Positions 33,333 to 43,425 are shown, numbered from the stretch's first letter. The stretch: DNA of 64,000 nt from Candidatus Mycobacterium wuenschmannii (GCF_030252325.1 NZ_CP126981.1:4526001-4590000); one strand, 5' to 3'. Notes: generated from the sequence alone by a model not told the origin. Numbers and translations: made by a program.

Positions 33333-35123
33333 ATGAGCTTCGACACCGTCATCCGCAACGGCCGTTGGTTCGACGGCACCGGCGCCCCCTCGGCGATTCG
33401 CACACTCGGCATCGTCGACGGTCGCATCGCGGAGATCAGCGAACAGCCCCTCGACGAGACCGGCTGTGGCCAGGTGATCGATGCCGAAGGCAAGTGGGTG
33501 CTGCCCGGTATGGTCGACATTCACACCCACTACGACGTCGAAGTACTGGGCGGGCCGGCGCTGTCGGAGTCGCTGCGCCACGGCGTGACGACGGTGCTGT
33601 TGGGCTCGTGTTCGCTGTCGACGGTCCACGTCGACGGCCAGGACGCCGGCGATCTGTTCGGCCGGGTGGAAGCCATCCCGCGCGACCACGTCATCAGCAC
33701 GATCGACGAGCACAAGACCTGGACCAACTGCGAGGAGTACATCACCGCGCTGGAGGCGCGGCCGCTGGGACCGAATGTGGCTGCCTTCATTGGCCATTCG
33801 GACATGCGCACCGCGACGATGGGCCTGGACCGCGCCACCCGCAAAGACGTCACCCCGACCGCGTCCGAACAGGCTCGGATGGAGCGGATGCTTGCCGAGG
33901 CGCTCGACGCCGGGTTCGTCGGAATGTCCTCGCAGCAATTGCTATTCGACAAGCTCGACGGCGACACCTGCCGCTCGCGCACCTTGCCATCGACGTATGC
34001 CAAGCCGCGCGAACTGCGCCGGCTCAAGTCGATGTTGCGGCGCGCCGGCCGAGTGTTGCAGGCAGGCCCCGATATTCAGAACCCCTTCAACATCGCGTCC
34101 CAGGTGGCGCAGTCGCTGGGCGTCATGCGAAAGCCGCTGAAAACCAGCTTGCTCTCTGCCGCCGACATCAAGGCAACCCCGGGATTGATCGCCATGCTGG
34201 GTCCTGGTGCCCGCTTGGTCAACAAGCTGGGCGGCGACTTCCGCTGGCAGCACCTCCCGGTTCCCTTCGAGGTGTACGCCGACGGTATCGACCTGGTGAT
34301 CTTCGAGGAGTTCGGCTCAGGTGCGGCCGCCATGCACCTGAAAGAGCAAGTGGCAGAACGCCTTGACCTGCTTCGCGACGAGGGTTACCGGCGGCGGTTC
34401 CGCAAGGACTACGACAGTAAGTTCGGGCTGCGCGTATGGCACCGCGACTTCTTCGACGCCGAGATCGTCGCCTGCCCCGATCCTGCCGTGGTCGGAAAGT
34501 CGTTCGGGCAGGTGGGAATTGACCGTGGTGGGCTGCATCCCGTCGACGCGTTCCTCGACCTGGTCGTCGAGCACGGCACCGCGCTGCGCTGGCGCACCAC
34601 CATCTCCAACCACCGGCCCGAGATGCTCAAGAAGGTGGCCAGCGATTCCGGCGTCCAGATGGGCTTTTCCGATGCCGGCGCGCACCTGCGCAACATGGCC
34701 TTCTACAACTTCGGGCTGCGCCTGTTGCGCCACGTCCACAGTGCGCAGCAAAGCGGTAGGCCGTTCATGACCGTCGAGCGGGCGGTGCACCGACTCACCG
34801 GCGAGCTCGCCGATTGGTATCGCATCGACGCCGGGCATCTGCGACTGGGCGACCGCGCCGATCTGGTCGTCGTCGACCCCGCGCACCTCGACGACTCGCT
34901 CGACGGCTACGCGGAGCAGGAGGTCGAGCAGTACGGCGGACTCTCGCGGATGGTGAACCGCAATGACGACACCGTCAGCGCCGTGCTCGTCGCCGGACGG
35001 GCCGTGTTCCTCGACGGCAAGGCCACCGACATGCTCGGCGCGCAACGCACCGGCAGCTTCCTGCGGGCGGACACCACCGTCAGAACCCAGTTGGCTACCG
35101 CCGCAACGGCGATCAGCACGTAA
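33333..35123 (+). CDS. Amidohydrolase, N-acyl-D-amino-acid deacylase type
   Basis: The 596-residue product is a metal-dependent amidohydrolase. VLPGMVDIHTHYDVE carries the HxH metal motif about residue 65. GFVGMSSQQLLFD and GFSDAGAHLRNMAFYN supply the conserved Ser/Asp regions, with TLxxVERAVHRLTGE and LGDRADLVVVDPAHL at the end, typical of D-aminoacylase-like enzymes. AGGAAGG precedes ATG 33333. The divergent AraC regulator probably controls it; downstream genes are lipid hydrolases. Confidence 0.88.
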   Translation: MSFDTVIRNGRWFDGTGAPSAIRTLGIVDGRIAEISEQPLDETGCGQVIDAEGKWVLPGMVDIHTHYDVEVLGGPALSESLRHGVTTVLLGSCSLSTVHVDGQDAGDLFGRVEAIPRDHVISTIDEHKTWTNCEEYITALEARPLGPNVAAFIGHSDMRTATMGLDRATRKDVTPTASEQARMERMLAEALDAGFVGMSSQQLLFDKLDGDTCRSRTLPSTYAKPRELRRLKSMLRRAGRVLQAGPDIQNPFNIASQVAQSLGVMRKPLKTSLLSAADIKATPGLIAMLGPGARLVNKLGGDFRWQHLPVPFEVYADGIDLVIFEEFGSGAAAMHLKEQVAERLDLLRDEGYRRRFRKDYDSKFGLRVWHRDFFDAEIVACPDPAVVGKSFGQVGIDRGGLHPVDAFLDLVVEHGTALRWRTTISNHRPEMLKKVASDSGVQMGFSDAGAHLRNMAFYNFGLRLLRHVHSAQQSGRPFMTVERAVHRLTGELADWYRIDAGHLRLGDRADLVVVDPAHLDDSLDGYAEQEVEQYGGLSRMVNRNDDTVSAVLVAGRAVFLDGKATDMLGAQRTGSFLRADTTVRTQLATAATAIST

Positions 35124-35161
35124 TTCGCCGCACGGTGCGACGGCATGGGTAGGTTGATCCC

Positions 35162-36844
35162 ATGCGGATCCCGGTGGTCGACACGGTGCTCGGCCGACTC
35201 GGCCGCCGTGACCCCGGGCTGGCGGACATCGAGGAACTCGAACACGAGGCCGTCGAGCCCGTCGACGCCGACCATCTGCTCTCCACCGAGCCGAACCTGC
35301 TGCTGCAGCGGATGGAGAACCGGCTGATCCGCCACCACCTCGCGGAACCCGGCGTGCTGAGCGACGAGGAACTGCGCAAGCTGCGCTACATCCTCAACTT
35401 CGCGCGGCTCGCCGACTTCGAACCCGGCGCCGCCGGCCCGGACGGCAGTCGCGGACGCGGCGGCGTTTCGGTCGGCGCCGAGGTCGCGCCCTGGCGGTCG
35501 CGGGTGGCCGACGCGCTCTACGGCCCCCTGCGCGAGGAGACCGATCTCGTCACCGCGCTGCAAACCGCACGCGACGCGCTGGCCAACTTGGAGGCCGACC
35601 AAGACGACCAACGGCGTGTGCTCATCGAGCGGCACGGAAACGACTTCTCCGCAACCGAATTGGATGCCGAGGTCGGGTACAAGAAGCTCGTCACGGTCCT
35701 CGGCGGCGGTGGGGGAGCGGGCTTCGTCTACATCGGCGGCATGCAGCGGCTCCTCGAGGCCGGCCAGACGCCCGACTACATGATCGGCGCGTCCATCGGG
35801 TCGATCCTGGGCAGCCTGGTCAGCCGCGAATTACCGGTTCCCATCGACGAATACGTCGCCTGGGCGAAAACGGTGTCCTATCGCGCCATCCTCGGACCCG
35901 AGCGACTGCGCCGCCGCCACGGCCTGGCCGGCATGTTCGCGCTGCGTTTCGACGAGTTCGCCGCCGCGATGCTCAGCCGTGAAGACGGCCAGCGAATGTG
36001 TATGTCCGACTTGGCGATTCCATTCGACGTCGTTGTCGCCGGGGTGCGCCGGCAGCCGTACACGGCGCTGCCTTCGCGGTTCCGCCGTCCCGCGCTGGCG
36101 GCCCTGCAGATGCGCTCGGTTCCGTTCCGCCCGATCGGCATCGGCCCGGTCGTCGGCACCCGGATGTGGCAGGTCGCCGCCTTCATCGACCTGCGGGTCG
36201 TCAAGCCCATCATCATCGGCGACGACAGCCCGGCCCGTGACTTCGACGTGGTCGACGCGGCCTCGTTCTCCGCCGCCATTCCCGGTGTGCTGCACCACGA
36301 AACGAACGACCCGCGGATGGTCCCGCTCCTTGACAGGCTCTTCGAGGAGGAGGACATTGCGGCCCTCGTCGACGGCGGCACCGCCAGCAACGTCCCGATC
36401 GAATTGGCGTGGAAGCGCGTCCGCGACGGACGGCTCGGCACCCGAAACGCCTGCTACCTGGCATTCGATTGCTTTCATCCGCAATGGGATCCGCGCAACC
36501 TCTGGTTGGTGCCGATCACCCAGGCGGTCGCGTTGCAGATGCGACGCAACCTGCCGTATGCCGATCAGCTCATTCGATTCGGGCCGACCCTGTCTCCGGT
36601 GAATCTGGCGCCGTCATCCACCTCCATCGACCGAGCCAGCAGGTGGGGACGCAACAGCGTCGACGAAGCGATCCCGCTGACGACGGCGCTGCTGACACCG
36701 ACGTGGTGGGAGGGCGACAGCCCGCCAGTCGCCAAGCCGCGGACGCTGCCGAAGTCGGTGGCGTCGCCGATGAGCGCGGTGATGGCGGCAATTCAAGTGC
36801 CGACCAGCCGCCTGGCCCGGTTGCGAGACCGCTATCTGACATGA
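35162..36844 (+). CDS. Patatin-like phospholipase/acylhydrolase
   Basis: This 560-residue protein has a patatin domain in its middle: the Gly-rich oxyanion segment LGGGGGAGFVYIGGMQ about residue 180, the nucleophile Ser in GASIGSILGS about residue 215 and the Asp in LVDGGTASN. The N-terminal 170 residues are helical with no named domain. It begins 38 bp after the amidohydrolase on the same strand. Expected to hydrolyse acyl lipids or be an esterase; no signal peptide. Confidence 0.88.
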   Translation: MRIPVVDTVLGRLGRRDPGLADIEELEHEAVEPVDADHLLSTEPNLLLQRMENRLIRHHLAEPGVLSDEELRKLRYILNFARLADFEPGAAGPDGSRGRGGVSVGAEVAPWRSRVADALYGPLREETDLVTALQTARDALANLEADQDDQRRVLIERHGNDFSATELDAEVGYKKLVTVLGGGGGAGFVYIGGMQRLLEAGQTPDYMIGASIGSILGSLVSRELPVPIDEYVAWAKTVSYRAILGPERLRRRHGLAGMFALRFDEFAAAMLSREDGQRMCMSDLAIPFDVVVAGVRRQPYTALPSRFRRPALAALQMRSVPFRPIGIGPVVGTRMWQVAAFIDLRVVKPIIIGDDSPARDFDVVDAASFSAAIPGVLHHETNDPRMVPLLDRLFEEEDIAALVDGGTASNVPIELAWKRVRDGRLGTRNACYLAFDCFHPQWDPRNLWLVPITQAVALQMRRNLPYADQLIRFGPTLSPVNLAPSSTSIDRASRWGRNSVDEAIPLTTALLTPTWWEGDSPPVAKPRTLPKSVASPMSAVMAAIQVPTSRLARLRDRYLT

Positions 36845-36857
36845 CTTGGGGGAAGGT

Positions 36858-38177
36858 ATGACGACGCCGTCGTTTCCGGTGTGGAATCCGGGGCGCAACA
36901 GCGTGCCCGGCAGGGCCGTAGAATTACCTCAGCCGCACAATGATTCGTTCTATTCCTACACCGGTTCCGCGCCGCTGGAGAGCATCGCGCCGGGAACAGT
37001 CGTGGACGCCAGGCACTTTCATTACCACTTGTTTGGCTTCCCGACCCTGCTCGAAACCACCCAACTGCTCTACCGGTCGACCAGCCAGACCGGCAAGCCG
37101 ACCGTCAACGTCACCTCGATCATCAGGCCGCCGTTCCATTTCGGCGCGCCGAGAGTGCTCTCGTTTCAATCCGCCTACGACTCGCTGAACCGCAACGATC
37201 AACCGTCCTATGCCATTTGGGGTGGATTCCACCTCGGCGGCGTCATCACTCATGTCGAAGCGGTGGTCTTCGGCCCGTTCCTAGCCGAGGGCTACACGAT
37301 CATCGTGCCCGACACCGAGGGTCAGCGCGCCGACTTCGCCGCGGGACCCGAATACGGCAAGAACACCCTCGATTCGATTCGTGCCGCGGTCAATTCGTCG
37401 GCCGTCCCGGGCGATGCGAAGGTAGCGATGCTCGGATACAGCGGCGGTGCCATCGCCACCGAGTGGGCCGCCGAACTGGCCCCTACCTACGCACCCGAGG
37501 TCAACGAGCGTCTGATCGGCGCCGCGATGGGCGGCGTGCTGGTCGACCCGGCGCACAACCTGCACTATGTCGAGGGGGCCGGGTTCTGGGCGGGTGTCAT
37601 GGCGATGGCGTTGGTCGGCATCTCGCGCGCATTCGAGGTCGAGGCCGAGCTGGCGACCTACCTAACCCCCAACGGCACAAGGATTTTCAACGCGATGCAG
37701 ACCGCGTCGATCGTCGACGTGCTGGGCCAGTACGACGGTCTGACGTGGAGCGATCTGGTCGTCCCCGAGTACCCGACCCCGGAGCAGGTGCCGGTTTACG
37801 TGCGCTGCGCCAACCAGCTGATCATGGGCACGGGTGGCACGCCGACCATCCCGCTCTTCATCGGGCAGGGCGCCCACGGCGAACTCGAGGGCACCCCGAG
37901 CGACCAGCCCGGTATCGGGGCCGGTGACGGCGTGATGATCGCCGGAGATGTGCGCACGCTCGCGCGCGACTACTGCGCAAGGGGCGTCACGGTCCACTAC
38001 GAAGAATACGCTGAGCTGAGCCACATCTGGAGCCTCCCCATCTGGCTGCACCACGCCACCAGATGGACCAAACAGCGTTTCGCCGGCCTGCCCGCCACGC
38101 AGAACTGTTCTTCGATCCGCGAGGGCAACATACTCGCGCCCATTCCGGTTCCGCCCACGCCGACCTCCGCTGTCTGA
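36858..38177 (+). CDS. Secretory-lipase-family protein
   Basis: This 439-residue lipase family protein has a nucleophile elbow GYSGGAIATEWAAE and a later His in AELSHIWSLPIW; the acid is probably in the GQGAHGELEG region. The start ATG 36858 (MTTPSFPVWNPGRN) has GGGGGAAGG just upstream; no clear signal peptide is visible despite the family name. It follows the patatin-like gene by 13 bp, so the two are likely co-transcribed and act on related acyl substrates. Confidence 0.85.
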   Translation: MTTPSFPVWNPGRNSVPGRAVELPQPHNDSFYSYTGSAPLESIAPGTVVDARHFHYHLFGFPTLLETTQLLYRSTSQTGKPTVNVTSIIRPPFHFGAPRVLSFQSAYDSLNRNDQPSYAIWGGFHLGGVITHVEAVVFGPFLAEGYTIIVPDTEGQRADFAAGPEYGKNTLDSIRAAVNSSAVPGDAKVAMLGYSGGAIATEWAAELAPTYAPEVNERLIGAAMGGVLVDPAHNLHYVEGAGFWAGVMAMALVGISRAFEVEAELATYLTPNGTRIFNAMQTASIVDVLGQYDGLTWSDLVVPEYPTPEQVPVYVRCANQLIMGTGGTPTIPLFIGQGAHGELEGTPSDQPGIGAGDGVMIAGDVRTLARDYCARGVTVHYEEYAELSHIWSLPIWLHHATRWTKQRFAGLPATQNCSSIREGNILAPIPVPPTPTSAV

Positions 38178-38184
38178 CGGCACC

Positions 38185-39498
38185 GTGCGGGCAGCCGTTG
38201 CTATCGCCCTCTGCGTGCTGATGCTCGCTACCGCGTCGTCGGCTAGGTACACCGCGCCGCGCGAGAGAATACAGCCTGCCGCAACCGATTTCGCGCCGAT
38301 CTCCAGGTTGATGAACGACGCGATCGCCGCCGAGAAGCTGCCCGGCGGTGTGGTGGTGGTCGGGCACGGCGGCAGGATCGTCTTCCATCAGGCGTACGGG
38401 TCACGCAAGCTCGCCGGCGAAGACGGGCTGGACGGGTCGCCCGCACCCGCCGAGCCGATGACCGAAGACACCATCTTCGACATCGCGTCGATGACCAAGA
38501 GCCTCGCCACCGCGACAGCCGTCATGCAGCTCCACGAGAAGGGGCTGGTCGCCTTCGACGAGCCCGTGCAGACGTACCTGCCCGACTTCAATCCGGACAA
38601 CGACCCGGTGCGGCAGCGGGTCACCGTTCGGATGTTGCTCACGCACACGTCCGGCGAGCCGATCGATGTCAACCTCGACGACCCGTGGGGCGTCGACGCG
38701 CCGGATAAGGCCGAAGGCATTCGCCGCGCGCTCAGCGCGCCGCTGCAGTCGGCTCCCGGCGAGGTCTACCGCTATGCCGACATCAACTACATCCTGCTGG
38801 GCGCCATGCTCGAAAAGCTCACCGGGGAAGCGGAAGACGACTATGTCCAGCGAAACATCTTCGCTCCACTGGGCATGACCGACACTCGCTATCTGCCGCC
38901 CGCCGAGGTGCGGCCGCGCATCGCGCCGACGGCGGTCGACGACCGCGGTCATCTGCTCCGGGGCACCGTGCATGACCCGACGACCCGGCGCATGGGAGGG
39001 GTGGCCGGGCACGCCGGTATCTTCTCGACGGCGCACGACGTCGCCCTGTACGCGCAGGCGTTGCTCGATCGGCTTGCCAACCGCCCCAGTACTTTTCCGC
39101 TACAACAAGCGACCCTGGCGATGATGACAACTCCCCAACAACCGGGACGCAGGCCGGGGCAGGTCGAAGCCGCGAACGATGCCGTCCGCAAGGCTGCCGC
39201 GACGGCGCCCAACCCGATGGATCCGCTGCTCGCCCCGCACTATCCGGCGATCGAAGGGCAGGAGTTGTTCGGTTTCGGCTGGGACATCGACACGGCGTTC
39301 TCCAAGCCGCGCGGCCTGGTCTTTCCCGTTGGGAGTTTCGGCGGCACGGGCTTCACCGGCACCTCGCTGTGGTTGGACCCGGGCTCGGATACCTACGTCG
39401 TTCTGCTGACGAACGCGATCCATGTGCGCGGCAGTGAACCCATCTCGGGTCTGCGCGGCGACGTGGCCACCGCGGCGGCCGACGGCGTGGGACTCTGA
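38185..39498 (+). CDS. Serine beta-lactamase/penicillin-binding-like protein
   Basis: This 437-residue protein has an N-terminal signal-like segment (AVAIALCVLMLATASSA) and the class C beta-lactamase fold: IASMTKS with the SxxK Ser-Lys, the Tyr in YRYADINYIL, and GGTGFTGTSLW near the end. Such proteins are often esterases or D-aminopeptidases rather than true beta-lactamases. GTG 38185 is the start, 7 bp after the lipase, in the same operon-like run. Confidence 0.87.
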   Translation: MRAAVAIALCVLMLATASSARYTAPRERIQPAATDFAPISRLMNDAIAAEKLPGGVVVVGHGGRIVFHQAYGSRKLAGEDGLDGSPAPAEPMTEDTIFDIASMTKSLATATAVMQLHEKGLVAFDEPVQTYLPDFNPDNDPVRQRVTVRMLLTHTSGEPIDVNLDDPWGVDAPDKAEGIRRALSAPLQSAPGEVYRYADINYILLGAMLEKLTGEAEDDYVQRNIFAPLGMTDTRYLPPAEVRPRIAPTAVDDRGHLLRGTVHDPTTRRMGGVAGHAGIFSTAHDVALYAQALLDRLANRPSTFPLQQATLAMMTTPQQPGRRPGQVEAANDAVRKAAATAPNPMDPLLAPHYPAIEGQELFGFGWDIDTAFSKPRGLVFPVGSFGGTGFTGTSLWLDPGSDTYVVLLTNAIHVRGSEPISGLRGDVATAAADGVGL

Positions 39499-39524
39499 AA
39501 TTCGCTCGAAGGCGGGCAAATCGA

Positions 39525-40235
39525 CTAGTGCTTCGGCGGCGTGACGGGTGGGGCCTTGGAGGCGTCGGCCTCCGGCTCGTCAGGCGTCCGCCACTTCCGG
39601 AACCCCTGCCGGGCGGCGAACGCGCCGGCCACCGCCGTCACGCACCACACCCCGATCGCCGCGTACGCCAACACCGGCGACTTGTTGCCGATCGACGCGC
39701 CCAGCGCCGTGTAGACGAACGCCCGCGGCACCGAGCCGATAAAGGCGCCAACGGCCATCTGCCACAGAGGAACTCCGAATGCTCCGAACGCGTATGACGC
39801 CAAAGCATCCGACAACCCCGGGATGAACCGCTGACCGACCACCGCCCACAGCCCCCGCCGCTGTATCAAAGCGTCGAGCCGATCCGCTCGCGACGCCCCC
39901 AATAAAGCCCGCGCGCTGTCCCGTCCGGCCCGCCGGCCGAGGAACGCCGCCACCACCGCCGTCCCGACCGTCGCGCCCAGCGTCACGAACACGCCCAGCA
40001 GCGGACCGAACAACAGACCGCTGCTCGCCGCCAGGATCGGGCCCGGCACGAAGATCGCTCCGAGCACCGCCGACAACACCACGTAGGTGAACGGTGCCAG
40101 CGGGCCCGTGGCCTTCACCCAGCCCCGCACGTCCTCGATATTCACCACGTGCTTGACGGCCAGCAGGTAGAACATCACCGCCAGGAACACGGCGAACACC
40201 GCAAGCCGGATGATGTGCGGCCGTCGAGAGGTCAT
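39525..40235 (-). CDS. TVP38/TMEM64-family membrane protein
   Basis: This 236-residue protein has five to six hydrophobic segments, starting LAVFAVFLAVMFYLLAV. The family core is visible: GAIFVPGPILAASSGLLFGP, then VVGQRFIPGLSDALASYAFG. Members of this DedA-related family are thought to act in membrane lipid or ion handling. ATG 40235; the Pro/Lys-rich C-terminal tail is cytosolic. It is convergent with the beta-lactamase-like gene. Confidence 0.88.
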   Translation of the reverse strand: MTSRRPHIIRLAVFAVFLAVMFYLLAVKHVVNIEDVRGWVKATGPLAPFTYVVLSAVLGAIFVPGPILAASSGLLFGPLLGVFVTLGATVGTAVVAAFLGRRAGRDSARALLGASRADRLDALIQRRGLWAVVGQRFIPGLSDALASYAFGAFGVPLWQMAVGAFIGSVPRAFVYTALGASIGNKSPVLAYAAIGVWCVTAVAGAFAARQGFRKWRTPDEPEADASKAPPVTPPKH

Positions 40236-40273
40236 AGTGACCGTGATTATGCCTGGCTATGTAGGGTCGAGTC

Positions 40274-41215
40274 GTGGCGAGAACCGATGACGACAGCTGG
40301 GAAATCACCGAGAGTGTGGGCGCGACGGCGCTGGGTGTGGCCGCGGCGCGGGCTGCCGACACCGAGAGCAGCGACCCGCTGATCAACGACCCGTTCGCGC
40401 GGGTGTTCCTCGACCGCGTCGGACACGGCGTATGGGACTGGTACGGCGCCCCTGAACTGCCCACCGAGGTCGTCGAGGCCGAACCCGACATGCCGCAACG
40501 CATGCAGGCACTGGTCAGCTACTTCGCCACGCGCACAAGGTTTTTCGACACGGCCTTCATCGACGCCGCCAATGCCGGTGTCCGACAGGCGGTGATCCTC
40601 GCCGCCGGCCTGGACGCCCGGTCGTGGCGGCTGCCCTGGCCTGACGGCACCACCGTCTACGAGCTCGATCAGGATCGCGTCCTGGACTTCAAGCTCGAAA
40701 CCCTCCACGACCACGGCGCCGAGCCGAAGGCCAACAGGGTCGCCGTCGCAGTGGACCTGAGGCAGGACTGGCCAACGGCACTGCGGCAGGCCGGTTTTGA
40801 CGCCACCAAACCCAGTGTCTGGTCGATCGAGGGCCTGCTGATGTACCTGCCCGCCGCGGCCCAGGACCTGCTGTTCGACCGCATCCAGGAACTCGCCGCT
40901 CCCGGCAGTCACGTCGCCGTCGAGGGCCTCGGACCCGAATTCGCCGTCCCCGAACTGCGCGCGCAGCGACGCGAGCGGATGGACCGCGTGCGCGAGTTGA
41001 TGGAGCAGTCGGGCACACAGCTCGAGGTGCCGAAGACCGACGAGCTCTGGTATTTCGAGGAGCGCGAAGATGTCGGCGATTGGCTGCGCCGGCACGGCTG
41101 GCAGGTCACCGCGACCCCGTCGGACGAGCTGATGGCCAGCTACGGTCGCCCGTCACCCGACGGGCTCGAAGAGGCGTCGCCGACGCACTGGTTCGTCTCC
41201 GCGCAAAAACAGTGA
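40274..41215 (+). CDS. TIGR00027-family SAM methyltransferase
   Basis: This 313-residue product is one of the mycobacterial leucine-carboxyl-methyltransferase-like paralogues. The start [20 protein letters not shown] is diagnostic, followed by [13 protein letters not shown], the SAM-binding [17 protein letters not shown] and [13 protein letters not shown]. Its substrate is unknown. GTG 40274 is the start. It lies next to, and diverges from, the TVP38 gene with a 38-bp gap. Confidence 0.92.
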   Translation: MARTDDDSWEITESVGATALGVAAARAADTESSDPLINDPFARVFLDRVGHGVWDWYGAPELPTEVVEAEPDMPQRMQALVSYFATRTRFFDTAFIDAANAGVRQAVILAAGLDARSWRLPWPDGTTVYELDQDRVLDFKLETLHDHGAEPKANRVAVAVDLRQDWPTALRQAGFDATKPSVWSIEGLLMYLPAAAQDLLFDRIQELAAPGSHVAVEGLGPEFAVPELRAQRRERMDRVRELMEQSGTQLEVPKTDELWYFEEREDVGDWLRRHGWQVTATPSDELMASYGRPSPDGLEEASPTHWFVSAQKQ

Positions 41216-41251
41216 CTTGCGGGCCCGTGCGCCGCATTTAGGCTGGCGGGC

Positions 41252-42178
41252 ATGGATGCGCCGGCGACCTGGGCCGAGATTCGTCCCCTGCTGCGGTCGA
41301 TCCTGCGGCCCGCCACCTACGGGAGTCTGCTCAAGCCCGGCGACACTCCGCCGTGGCGCATTCCGATCACCACCTTCCTGCACGAGCTGGTCGCCATCGA
41401 CCTGCCCGAGGCGCGGCTCATCGTCACCACCGACAACACCACGGCCTGGGGTGTCACCGGCACCGACCTCTTCGTCGCGGGCCGGGAGAACGTCGCCGCG
41501 CTGCATCCCCCCGGCAGCTACGACCCGGGCACCGAAGGCGTGTTCGTCGACGCCGACCAGAGCAGCTACATCACCTCGGCCATCCTGACGCCGGGCTGGC
41601 TCGCGTCGTTCGCTCAGCCGAACGGACCCCGCCCCGTCGCGTTCGTCCCGACCGAGGACACGCTCGTCATCGGTTACGAGCGCCAGGACCTCTTCGACAC
41701 CGCCGCACAGCTGTACGGCGAATCCGATCGCGGGGCGTCGCCCGAGGCGCTCACCGCTGCCGGCAACGCCCTCACCCCATACCTCGACGCCGGCCCACAC
41801 CCATTGCGCAGCAACGCGATACAGGCCCGGGCCCAAGCCGCCGCGCGCCAATACGCCGAACAGGCCGGCTTCCTCGCACAGCTCTACGAAGAGCAGCTGA
41901 TCGAGACGTTCGTCGCCGCAACGCAACTGATCGACACCGAGCACGGGAAGTGGTCGGCCGCCGTGTGGGGCGAGGGAGTGCTCTGCGAGTTACCCGAAGT
42001 CGACTACGTCTTCTTCGCCAACGACGACGGTCGCTTCGCTGTGCCGTTCTCGGTCGTCATCGACCTGGTCGGCATTCAGCCCACACCGGGCTACTTCCCG
42101 CCGCGCTACCGCGTCAACAATTGGCCCGACCCGGACGTGATGGCCGCGCTCAGAACCCACGCCGTGCCGGTCGCCTAA
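41252..42178 (+). CDS. Unknown 308-residue protein
   Basis: I do not recognise a domain. The product is acidic, without signal peptide or membrane helix, and contains WRIPITTFLHELVAIDLPEA and VDYVFFANDDGRFAVPFSVV. The codon use is like the backbone, and ATG 41252 is 36 bp after the methyltransferase. Its stop overlaps the stop of the convergent NYN gene by 3 bp. Confidence 0.75.
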   Translation: MDAPATWAEIRPLLRSILRPATYGSLLKPGDTPPWRIPITTFLHELVAIDLPEARLIVTTDNTTAWGVTGTDLFVAGRENVAALHPPGSYDPGTEGVFVDADQSSYITSAILTPGWLASFAQPNGPRPVAFVPTEDTLVIGYERQDLFDTAAQLYGESDRGASPEALTAAGNALTPYLDAGPHPLRSNAIQARAQAAARQYAEQAGFLAQLYEEQLIETFVAATQLIDTEHGKWSAAVWGEGVLCELPEVDYVFFANDDGRFAVPFSVVIDLVGIQPTPGYFPPRYRVNNWPDPDVMAALRTHAVPVA

Positions 42179-42999
42179 CGCAGCCGCACCATCCGCGTCG
42201 TCGAACTCTCGTCCAACTCGACCACATCCGACCGCGACCGCAGGAAGTCGCTGAAAGACTTGAAGCCCAACGATTTTTCGCTGAACGACGGGTCCATCCG
42301 CTTCATTTGCGCCTTGACCGCCGAATTGTGCAGCCAGTCGACGTCGTCCTTCTCGGTGCCGATCCGCAGCGCGCGGGTCAGCAGCGCGGTGGCCGCGGCG
42401 TCGTTGTCCGGCGCCGGGGCCTCGTCGGCCGCGGGTTTCGACGGCGTCTTGGCCACCGGCACCCCGGGCAGCGCGTCGTAGATGACGAAGTCGTCGCACG
42501 CGGCGGCCAGCGCCTTGCTCGACGACCCGGCCACCCCGACGCCCACCACGTAGCGGCCCAACCGCTTGCAGCGCTGCGCCAGCGCGATGTAGTCGGAGTC
42601 GCCGGCCACGATCACCACATGCGTCAGGTCGGGCAGCCGGAACATGTCCTCGACCGCGTCGACGGCCAACCGGATGTCGGCGCCGTTCTTCCCGTAGGCT
42701 GCCGCGGGAAACAGCTGCACCAAATCGACTGCGCGGCCGACCAATTGCTGGCGATAGCCGTTGTTCACCTCCGACGACCAATCGGCGTACGCCCGCGTCA
42801 GCACCAGCGTGCCGAATGAGGAGGCGAAGTCGATGATCGCGCCGACATCGACGGTGGCGCGCTCCAGCCGGTCCGCCTTCAGACCCTTCGCCTTGTCCTT
42901 CTGAAACGAACTACGCCCGTTGACCTGGTCGTACCGCGAGATGACGATGTTGTCGAAGTCGAGGTACACCGCCACACGGTCGGCATCGGCATCTGTCAT
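42175..42999 (-). CDS. NYN-domain RNase-like protein with LOTUS-type C-terminus
   Basis: This 274-residue protein starts MTDADADRVAVYLDFDNIV, placing the catalytic Asp pair of the PIN-like NYN (LabA/DUF88) fold at the N-terminus. GADIRLAVDAVEDM and VVIVAGDSDYIALAQRCKRL provide the other acidic residues. After an acidic Ala-rich linker, the last 70 residues include LHNSAVKAQMKRMDPSFSE and GFKSFSDFLRS, like an OST-HTH/LOTUS RNA-binding domain. It may cleave or bind RNA. ATG 42999 is chosen over 43017. Confidence 0.86.
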   Translation of the reverse strand: MTDADADRVAVYLDFDNIVISRYDQVNGRSSFQKDKAKGLKADRLERATVDVGAIIDFASSFGTLVLTRAYADWSSEVNNGYRQQLVGRAVDLVQLFPAAAYGKNGADIRLAVDAVEDMFRLPDLTHVVIVAGDSDYIALAQRCKRLGRYVVGVGVAGSSSKALAAACDDFVIYDALPGVPVAKTPSKPAADEAPAPDNDAAATALLTRALRIGTEKDDVDWLHNSAVKAQMKRMDPSFSEKSLGFKSFSDFLRSRSDVVELDESSTTRMVRLR

Positions 43000-43056
43000 G
43001 AGTCCAGTCTTGACCATCGGTGGCCTCGCGAACCGGATTTGCGGATAGTGGATGTC

Positions 43057-43425
43057 ATGATCGAACTATTGCCGGACATGCCCGCGGGAGTGACGGGTGT
43101 CCGCGTCTCGGGCCGCCTCGGCGGTGACGAGTTGCGCGAGGTCAAGCCCACCATCGAGGACATGCTCAAGACCAACGAGATCCGCATTGTCGAGGTGATC
43201 CCGGACGACTACGAGGGCTTCGGCCCGGGCGGGCTGCTAGAAGACCTCAAGCTCGGCTTCAGCACGGTCTGGCCGCAGCACGCGAACTTCAAACGCATCG
43301 CGGTGGTGTCCAACAAGGCCTGGGTCGGGCACACACTGCACGCGCTCGCGTGGATGATCCCGGGTGAGTTGGCGATCTTCACCCTCGACGAACTCGACAA
43401 GGCTAAGGAGTGGGCCGCCGGCTGA
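43057..43425 (+). CDS. STAS/SpoIIAA-like protein
   Basis: This 122-residue protein belongs to the SpoIIAA-like STAS fold: MIELLPDMPAGVTGVRVSGR, then RIAVVSNKAWVGHTLHALAW and PGELAIFTLDELDKAKEW. Family members appear to bind lipids or other small ligands. ATG 43057 begins at the conserved start; TTG 43039 is unlikely. Its last 23 bases overlap the end of the convergent membrane gene. Confidence 0.83.
   Translation: MIELLPDMPAGVTGVRVSGRLGGDELREVKPTIEDMLKTNEIRIVEVIPDDYEGFGPGGLLEDLKLGFSTVWPQHANFKRIAVVSNKAWVGHTLHALAWMIPGELAIFTLDELDKAKEWAAG

Noticed and set aside
41353..42819. 488-residue rightward Arg-rich open frame
   Set aside because: High-GC shadow across two real genes; low complexity composition and no domain.
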